This document shows, piece by piece, positions 31,537-36,858 of a stretch of 36,858 bases of DNA. The notes under the pieces are model-generated. The model was not told the origin of the DNA, did not search any database, and saw only the letters and a list, made by a program, of their open reading frames with translations. This stretch comes from Candidatus Anoxymicrobium japonicum (GTDB lineage: Bacteria > Actinomycetota > Geothermincolia > Fen-727 > Anoxymicrobiaceae), in the NCBI GenBank assembly GCA_002843005.1, contig PHEX01000007.1, forward strand, positions 1-36,858, written 5' to 3'. The number at the start of each line of letters is the position of its first letter. Positions within the stretch are counted from its first letter, which is position 1. The translations under genes were made by a program, and so were the position numbers.

Positions 31537-32619
31537 ATGGCCGCGAACTCCAATGAAGTCATTGTCGCCGGCGCCGGCCTCGCCGGCCTTACGGCGGCGT
31601 TGAACCTTGCGCGAGATGGCAAGGACGTGCTGATCCTCGACCGGTTCGACCGTGTCGGCGGCATGCCGGAGGCGCACCCCGCCGTGGACGTCACGCCGCT
31701 CGAGTGCGGCCCATTGAGCAAGTTCACGGGCATCAAGCTCGGCGAGCCGCAGATCAGGCCTTGCGAGAACTGGAATTGCTACATCTACGATTACAAGGCG
31801 CCTATGGACATAAAGGCGGTCAACCTCCACTGTGTGGAGAGAGGCATCAGCAAGACGGCGCTCGACGTTCAACTCTACAACCTCTGCCTGGACGCCGGCG
31901 TCTCTTTCGAGTTCAACCGGCCACTCTTAACGCAGGGCGATTACGCCATGCTTCCCCCGGACTCGATTATAGCTACGGGCCTGTACGTCGAAACGTTCGA
32001 GGCGCTAAATATCCCTTACGAAAAAGTGTTCGGCTACGTCGGCAGAGGAAAAACGGACAACTGGCCCAGTTGCGGCGTATGGTTCTGCGATTACACCCTT
32101 GACTACGCGTACTACGGATCCAATAACGGCGTTGTGTTCGCGCTCTACTTTGCCCGTGAGCCTATCAAGGACAGTGAGTTCGAGCGCTTCCGTGAGATGC
32201 AGCTCGCCGGGCAGGAGGAAATGCGTTGTTCAGTTTGGGATTACCACGAGGGCGTCGCTCCAACAGCCTCGCGCAACAACCCGAGAATGTTCGCCGGCGA
32301 CAAGATACTGGCCGGGACACTTTCCGGGATGATGGATCCGTTCGCGCTGTTCGGCGTTCACGGCGCCCTCGTATCGGGCAAAATCGCCGCGATGGCTCAC
32401 CAGGACAAGGCCGAGGCGTACGCGCTCTTCGTTAAATACACGCGACATTTCAGGCGCAATCTTTTCGCGCGAAAAATATTCGACGCGACACCCGTCGGCT
32501 ACAAGAAAGCGTTTATGGGGCCGCAGGTCAAGTGGATGCAGGAGCACGCGGACAAACTCGCTTTCGCGACCAACTTTTTTTTGAAAGCGCTGCCAGGATA
32601 TCTAGAGATACCCCGGTAA
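31537..32619 (+). CDS. NAD(P)/FAD-dependent oxidoreductase, first tandem paralog
   Basis: This 360-residue flavoprotein has the Rossmann start VAGAGLAGLTAALNLA (GAGLAG 12-17) with Asp35 after the second strand, and DRVGGMPE. IIATGLYVE and KILAGTLSGMMDPFALFGVHGALVSGKIAA form the C-terminal FAD contact. The latter resembles geranylgeranyl reductase and related hydroxylase-fold flavoproteins. Family assignment beyond that fold is uncertain. ATG at 31537 follows GGGAGG. The whole length aligns with the next gene, showing a tandem duplication. It lies in the same operon as the two FAD oxidases. Confidence 0.85.
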   Translation: MAANSNEVIVAGAGLAGLTAALNLARDGKDVLILDRFDRVGGMPEAHPAVDVTPLECGPLSKFTGIKLGEPQIRPCENWNCYIYDYKAPMDIKAVNLHCVERGISKTALDVQLYNLCLDAGVSFEFNRPLLTQGDYAMLPPDSIIATGLYVETFEALNIPYEKVFGYVGRGKTDNWPSCGVWFCDYTLDYAYYGSNNGVVFALYFAREPIKDSEFERFREMQLAGQEEMRCSVWDYHEGVAPTASRNNPRMFAGDKILAGTLSGMMDPFALFGVHGALVSGKIAAMAHQDKAEAYALFVKYTRHFRRNLFARKIFDATPVGYKKAFMGPQVKWMQEHADKLAFATNFFLKALPGYLEIPR

Positions 32620-32630
32620 CAACCAGCGAT

Positions 32631-32664
32631 TTAACTTTTGGAGTCAGACCTTTTTTAAAGTCGG
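32631..32664. repeat. Solo arm E11 of the TTAACTTTTGGGG family
   Basis: TTAACTTTTGGAGTCAGACC followed by TTTTTTAAAGTCGG resembles the left arm and first spacer bases of E1 (TTAACTTTTGGGGAGCAGG, then CTTTTTTCTTAAGTCGG). No complementary arm is found nearby. It fills most of the 55-base gap between the two paralogous oxidoreductases, directly before the ribosome binding site GGAGAGG. Confidence 0.8.
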
Positions 32665-32674
32665 AGAGGTAAAA

Positions 32675-33733
32675 ATGGCTGAAGTGACAATTGTCGGCGC
32701 GGGACTATCGGGACTGGTCGCCTCGATCAACCTTGCCCGCGGCGGGAACACGGTTCGGATCCTCGAGCGCGAAAAACGCATTGGCGGCATGCCTGAGTTC
32801 CGGCCTGACCCGGCGGGAAGCCCGTTCGAACTGGAGGCTATCAAAAACTACACCGGAGTGGACATCGCGCCGGCGGTAAAACTAATAGACGAGGCTTACA
32901 TATACGCGTGGGGCAAGCGGTTCAACTTCCCCATGAGTTCATCAACAAAGATGTACATGGTCGAGAGGGGATCTCGCCAGACGTCGCTGGACAACCTCCT
33001 TTTTGAAGAAGCGCGCTCACTCGGCGTGGAAGTTGAATTCGACCATCCCGTGATCTCACAAAGCGATTACGCGCGGCTTCCTGCGGACACTATAGTGGCG
33101 ACAGGCTTGAAGATCGAACCTTATGCGGCGCTCAACATACCGTACTCGCCGCTATACGGTTACTTCGCTAAGGGGACTGTCGACCACGACCGGACAACCG
33201 TCTCACTCTGGATGGATGACTTCAGCAAAGATTACGCGTTCAACTGCGCCATCAACGGCATTTCGTTTGGGCTTATCTTCCAGCGCGGCAAGCCCATCAG
33301 CCACGCCGGCAAGGAGAAATACGTGGAGATGCTCGCCACATCTGAGGGAGTCGAGTTCAAAGAGTGGGCGGAGTTGCGAAGCGGGGCATGCCCCGTCGGA
33401 AGCGTGCGCAACCCCAGACTGTTCCACGAAAACAAGATACTCTCAGGGACACTGGCGGGAGTCATCGATCCTTTTCTTTTCTTCGGAATGCTTGGCGCGC
33501 TGACATCGGGAAGGATCGCGGCAAGGGCGATCGAGGACAAGGCCGGGGCGTACCGTGATTTCCGTCGGGCCACAATGACTTACTACCACAACTACGCGGC
33601 CAAGCGATTCTTTGACATGTTGCCCGACTTCGTCCGTCGATCAGTCGTTCGCGCCGGGCTAACGATCCTGCCGAACATCGAAAACTTCGGCATGAAACAC
33701 TTCGCGCGCAACCTTCCCGGCTGGCGCCCTTAA
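32675..33733 (+). CDS. NAD(P)/FAD-dependent oxidoreductase, second tandem paralog
   Basis: This 352-residue flavoprotein has IVGAGLSGLVASINLA (GAGLSG 8-13), Glu31 for the FAD ribose, and RIGGMPEF. It shares with its upstream neighbour MPE, VERGS, ALNIPY, VRNPRLF and KILSGTLAGVIDPFLFFGMLGALTSGRIAA. It is therefore a paralog and perhaps the partner of a heterodimer or a sequential step. The C-terminal 60 residues are helical and basic (HNYAAKRFFDMLPDFVRRSVVRAG) and may contact the membrane. ATG is preceded by GGAGAGG. The stop TAA lies in the TTAACTTTGGGG end of E12. Confidence 0.85.
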   Translation: MAEVTIVGAGLSGLVASINLARGGNTVRILEREKRIGGMPEFRPDPAGSPFELEAIKNYTGVDIAPAVKLIDEAYIYAWGKRFNFPMSSSTKMYMVERGSRQTSLDNLLFEEARSLGVEVEFDHPVISQSDYARLPADTIVATGLKIEPYAALNIPYSPLYGYFAKGTVDHDRTTVSLWMDDFSKDYAFNCAINGISFGLIFQRGKPISHAGKEKYVEMLATSEGVEFKEWAELRSGACPVGSVRNPRLFHENKILSGTLAGVIDPFLFFGMLGALTSGRIAARAIEDKAGAYRDFRRATMTYYHNYAAKRFFDMLPDFVRRSVVRAGLTILPNIENFGMKHFARNLPGWRP

Positions 33734-33849
33734 CTTTGGGGTCATGAAAACGCATAATGGGGTCAAACCAAAATATGCGTTTTTATGGGCGCTCCCATCA
33801 TTTATCTGTTGCAAAACGCATATTTTGGTTTGACCCCATTATGCCTTTT
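33730..33849. repeat. Composite palindromic element E12, second copy of the E3 inner unit
   Basis: TTAACTTTGGGGTCA (33730-33744) is followed by an inverted repeat with 37-base arms at 33747-33783 and 33813-33849, starting AAAACGCATAATGGGGTCAA. The only arm mismatch is GCC in place of GCG near the right end. The loop is the reverse complement of the E3 loop with one base changed, so this copy is inverted relative to E3. The left end contains the stop of the preceding oxidoreductase. The right end contributes two bases of the stop of the minus-strand repeat protein. Confidence 0.92.
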
Positions 33850-36625
33850 ATTCCACAAGACCGCCGATGGTGTCGGTGCCGGTGCCTCTGTTGTTCCAGT
33901 ACATGGCGCGTTCGACTATCACCCTGCTCCAGCTGGAAGTCTTTACCTTGATGGCGGCCCTTCCCTGTATCCCTGAGTGCTCGGCCATATTGAACGTCTT
34001 GCGGGAGTTGGCGGGGATTGTCTCGGTCTTTGTGACGTTGCCCTCGCCAGTCGGGGTAAGGTAGGTGATTTCTACCGTTGCTTCCTTGTCTGTCGCATTC
34101 TGAACGAGCGTCCACGTCTCGCGTCCATTGGTAGTTTCTCCATCGGGAAAGTAGAACGTGGGGGCGGATGCCGTGGAACTGGAACCTATGGAGTCGTGGC
34201 ACGCTTCTCCCGTTCCGTTGTTCCAGTACATGGCGCGCTCGGCGATTATGTAGCTCCTGCTATACACACAAGTCGAGACGTCCGTGTTGGGAGGGATATA
34301 GTCGTTTACCCTTACGGTTTTTCTGGAGTTGGCGGGCATTGTGAACGATGGACCATTAATCTCGCCGTCGGGCGTTTGGTAGTAGAGAGAAACGTCAACT
34401 GGGCCGTTCCACGGGTTCTGCACGAGTATGTACGTTGTGTAGTTCACGTCGTAGCCTGTCGCGCCCTCCGCGAGACTCCAGGTCATCGCCAGGGTGGTAG
34501 CGCCGATAGAGTCGTGTCCCTCGCGCCGGTTGTTTCTGTACATTGCGCGCTCGGGGATGATTGGAACATTTGATTCCACCTTGATGGAGGCGTCCTTCTG
34601 CCCTATGTCGGTCTCCATGTTAAAGGAGGCTCGGGAAGAGGCGGGCACAGTGTGGTTAATCGTTTTTGGTTCCCCTCCCTCTATCATGTAGGTGACGGTT
34701 GCCGTTGCGTCCGTGGCGTTCGGGTTTTGTATGAGGAGCCACGTCTCAAACCCCCAGAAAGATGAGCCCTCGGGGAAGTACCACGTTGTAGCGGGGGATG
34801 TCACGCCTATGGAGGAGTGGGCTTCCTCACAAGGAGCGCACTCTCCGGTCCACGTCATGGTTCTGTCAACGACAATTGATTTTGTGGAGTTCTGGGACTG
34901 TACCTTTGTGGAGAAATCTACCAGTTCCCCCATGACTGATATCAGGTGGTCGTTTGTGAGCGTGGTCTGTGAGTTCGGAGGAAGAGATACCGTCTCTATC
35001 TTGTTTGCCTTTCCAGTCGGCATGTATGTGATGGTGGTATTAACAGCAATATCGTTAGGGTTCTCTATCGTTATGTAGGTGGAGAACCCCCATGCGGTTG
35101 TGCCCTCTGGCAGGTACCAGGTAGTGAAAGAAGTGGAGTTCACCTTTTGCGCGTAGATGTCAGAGTTGCCGGAGCGATTGTCCTGCCACGTGACGATAGC
35201 GCCGCCCGCGCCGTCGGTTGTTATCATGGGGAAATGAGCACCGATGTCGTCGGGTGGAATAGGGCCAGAAAACCCTGACCCTGAACCACCAGCGATACTC
35301 CTACCAGCGATACTCCTCAAGGCGACCCCGTTGGCCGTCCACTGAGGGGCGCCCGCGGAGTTCACCTTTTGCGCGTAGATGTCAGAGTTGAGGGGATCGT
35401 AGTCCTCGTGGCTCTCGAAGTGATCATCCTCCCACGTGACGATAGCGCCACCCGCGCCGTCGGTTGTTATGGTGAGAGACCAGACGTATGAGCCCGCGAT
35501 CTTTCTTCGCAAGGCGACCCCGTTGGCCGTCCACCGGGGGGCGCCCGCGGCGTTCACCCTCTGCGTGTAGATGTTATAGACGCTGGAGCGCTCGTCAAGC
35601 CACGTGACTATGGCGCCACCCGCGCCGTCGGTTGTTATGGTGGGGTCCCAGGCGTCTGAGCCCGCGATCTTGCGCAAGGCGACCCCATTGGCCGTCCACC
35701 GGGGGGCGCCCGCGGAGTTCACCTTCTGCGCGTAGATGTCAGAGACGCCGGAGCGCCCGTCACGCCACGTAATAATAGCGCCGCCCGCGCCGTCCGATGT
35801 TATTGTGGGGAACCGGGCGCTTGAGCCCGCGATGTTGCGCAAGGCAACGCCGTCGGCCGTCCACTGGGGGGCGCCCGCGGAGTTCACCCTCTGCGCGTAG
35901 ATGTTAGAGTGGTAGGAGCGGTAGTCATACCACGTAACTATGGCGCCACCCGCGCCATCGGTTGTTATGGTGGGGGAATAGGCACCTGAGCCCCCGATGT
36001 TGCGCAAAAGCACGCCGTTGGCCGTCCACTGGGGGGCGCCCGCGGAGTTCACCCTCTGCGCGTAGATGTCCCAGACGCCGGAGCGCTTGTCCTGCCACGT
36101 GACTATGGCGCCGCCCGCGCCATCAGAGGTTATGGCGAGTTCCTCGGCGTCTGAGCCCGCGATCTTTCGCAAGGCGACCCCGTTGGCCGTCCACTGAGGG
36201 GTGCCCGCGGAGTTCACCCTCTGCGCGTAGATGTCCCAGACGCCGGAGCGGTAGTCAAGCCACGTGACTATGGCGCCGCCTGCGCCATCGGTTGTTATGA
36301 TGGGTTTCTCGACGTCTAAGTCCGCGATCTTTCGCAAGGCAACGCCGTTGGCCGTCCACTGGGGAGCGCCTGCGGAGTTCACCTTCTGCGCGTAGATGCC
36401 AGTGGCGCCGACACGCTCGTCATCCCACGTGATGATGGCGCCGCCCGCGCCATCGGTTGTTATGGTGGGGTTCTCGGCGTCTGAGAGTCCCGCGATCTTT
36501 CGCAAGGCGACCCCGTTGGCGGCCCACTCTCCCCCCGCCATGCAAACAGGCGCGGCAAGCATCACCGCGAGCATGAGGGCGACAACAAACAGGAGCCTGT
36601 GCGCCAACCACTTGAAACGTTTCAT
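33848..36625 (-). CDS. Secreted repeat protein: eight propeller-like units and four DUF5719-like domains
   Basis: This 925-residue exported protein has a signal peptide (LLFVVALMLAVMLAAPVCMA, cleavage near residue 31). It is followed by eight near-identical units of about 54 residues. Each has QWTANGVALRKIAG, ITTDGAGGAIVTWxDxRSG and DIYAQRVNSAGAP, with Asp-box-like turns typical of beta-propeller blades. From about residue 500 come four DUF5719-like domains (WYLPEG, WYFPEG, WSLAEG, FYFPDG; each with QNPN-like and RKTxxxxD segments). These match the C-terminal repeats of the C39-like protein at 22331-25183. A cell-surface or extracellular binding role is likely; the ligand is unknown. AGGAGG lies five bases before the ATG. 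The stop abuts E12. Confidence 0.88.
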   Translation of the reverse strand: MKRFKWLAHRLLFVVALMLAVMLAAPVCMAGGEWAANGVALRKIAGLSDAENPTITTDGAGGAIITWDDERVGATGIYAQKVNSAGAPQWTANGVALRKIADLDVEKPIITTDGAGGAIVTWLDYRSGVWDIYAQRVNSAGTPQWTANGVALRKIAGSDAEELAITSDGAGGAIVTWQDKRSGVWDIYAQRVNSAGAPQWTANGVLLRNIGGSGAYSPTITTDGAGGAIVTWYDYRSYHSNIYAQRVNSAGAPQWTADGVALRNIAGSSARFPTITSDGAGGAIITWRDGRSGVSDIYAQKVNSAGAPRWTANGVALRKIAGSDAWDPTITTDGAGGAIVTWLDERSSVYNIYTQRVNAAGAPRWTANGVALRRKIAGSYVWSLTITTDGAGGAIVTWEDDHFESHEDYDPLNSDIYAQKVNSAGAPQWTANGVALRSIAGRSIAGGSGSGFSGPIPPDDIGAHFPMITTDGAGGAIVTWQDNRSGNSDIYAQKVNSTSFTTWYLPEGTTAWGFSTYITIENPNDIAVNTTITYMPTGKANKIETVSLPPNSQTTLTNDHLISVMGELVDFSTKVQSQNSTKSIVVDRTMTWTGECAPCEEAHSSIGVTSPATTWYFPEGSSFWGFETWLLIQNPNATDATATVTYMIEGGEPKTINHTVPASSRASFNMETDIGQKDASIKVESNVPIIPERAMYRNNRREGHDSIGATTLAMTWSLAEGATGYDVNYTTYILVQNPWNGPVDVSLYYQTPDGEINGPSFTMPANSRKTVRVNDYIPPNTDVSTCVYSRSYIIAERAMYWNNGTGEACHDSIGSSSTASAPTFYFPDGETTNGRETWTLVQNATDKEATVEITYLTPTGEGNVTKTETIPANSRKTFNMAEHSGIQGRAAIKVKTSSWSRVIVERAMYWNNRGTGTDTIGGLVE
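35130..36529 (-). repeat. Coding tandem repeat array, eight units of about 165 bp
   Basis: The DNA itself is strongly repeated. GCCACCCGCGCCGTCGGTTG and GGCGACCCCGTTGGCCGTCC recur with few changes in each unit. The units encode the propeller-like blades of the secreted protein. Near-identity at the DNA level points to recent expansion or gene conversion. Units seven and eight (about 35130-35510) carry short insertions. Confidence 0.9.
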
Positions 36626-36764
36626 GTCATCCTCCTGTCAAAAAACTTCTTTCTTGTTCCTGCACTGTTATACGTTTGGCGGAAGTCATTTCAGACTGTC
36701 GGTTGTTTTTACCCAGTTGCAGTAGGCGTTCCACAGAGGTGTTTGCAGTTCGCACTTCCTATAG

Positions 36765-36858
36765 TGGACCCAGTTTTCTTGGACACGGATTAAGGGTTAA
36801 TCTTTCGTCCAAGGAGGTGGTCCGATGGGATCGACAGACAATGGAAAAGGAAGAGACA
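36765..36858 (+). mobile_element. Left end of a probable IS3-family insertion sequence, cut by the window edge
   Basis: TGGACCCAGTTTTCTTGGAC (36765-36784) looks like the terminal inverted repeat of IS3-group elements, many of which begin TGGACC with an internal TTGGACA. Forty bases later a strong AAGGAGGTGG precedes an ATG. The other end and most of the transposase lie outside the window, so the family is a likely guess only. Confidence 0.6.
36825..36858 (+). CDS. Start of a probable transposase orfA, partial
   Basis: ATG at 36825 is preceded by AAGGAGGTGG (36811-36820). The visible residues are MGSTDNGKGRD and then the window ends. Position 60 bases inside the IS-like terminus fits the first reading frame of an IS3-type element. 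Nothing further can be seen. Confidence 0.5.
   Translation, partial: MGSTDNGKGRD

Noticed and set aside
35130-36529. Tandem repeats as a possible CRISPR array
   Set aside because: The units are about 165 bp, stay in frame and code for a continuous exported protein. There are no short repeat-spacer alternations and no cas genes.

Overview
The window is GC-rich, densely coded bacterial DNA with many GTG and TTG starts. It probably comes from an uncultured, anaerobic, deep-branching member of the Actinomycetota (Geothermincolia/Aquicultoria-like). This rests on an actinobacterial-style Ski2/HelY helicase, an electron-transfer-linked (class 1B) dihydroorotate dehydrogenase, a PyrR attenuator and two exported proteins with tandem DUF5719-like domains. 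The taxonomic placement is inference; there is no rRNA gene here. No tRNA, rRNA or CRISPR array was recognised.

Layout. Positions 1-1574 hold the 3' remnant of a PilX-like pilus protein gene and a zinc-finger membrane protein. Positions 1667-4877 hold an M24 Xaa-Pro peptidase (minus strand), a GT4 glycosyltransferase, efp and nusB. Positions 4907-14150 form the pyrimidine operon: PyrR-binding leader and terminator, then pyrR-pyrB-pyrC-carA-carB-pyrK-pyrD. Together these make dihydroorotate from bicarbonate, glutamine and aspartate and oxidise it to orotate; pyrE and pyrF are not in the window. Positions 14208-17710 (minus) hold truA and the helicase. Positions 17854-20638 hold corA and three small membrane proteins. 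Positions 20739-22289 (minus) hold the exonuclease VII genes xseB and xseA. Positions 22331-25183 (minus) encode a secreted C39-like peptidase with four DUF5719-like repeats.

Positions 25213-33733 form a redox gene cluster. It has a CrtI-like flavoprotein (minus) and, divergently, an SCP2 lipid-carrier protein, a FAD-linked oxidase, a CCG-type iron-sulfur protein, a second FAD-linked oxidase and two tandem paralogous FAD oxidoreductases. It looks like a system that oxidises or reduces a hydrophobic substrate and passes electrons through an iron-sulfur subunit. I do not recognise a described pathway with this composition, so it is the best candidate for a new metabolic system. A secreted repeat protein (33848-36625, minus) and the left end of a probable IS3-type element (36765 to the edge) close the window.

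The most striking non-gene feature is a set of at least twelve short palindromic repeats at gene borders, belonging to three interlocking sequence families: TTAACTTTTGGGG, AAAACGCATAATGGGG and GGGGTCAGGCACCGTC. They overlap or supply stop codons for at least eight genes. They apparently supply a start codon with its ribosome binding site for the peptidase gene, encode the N-terminus of carA, and one interrupts the U-tract of the pyr attenuator.
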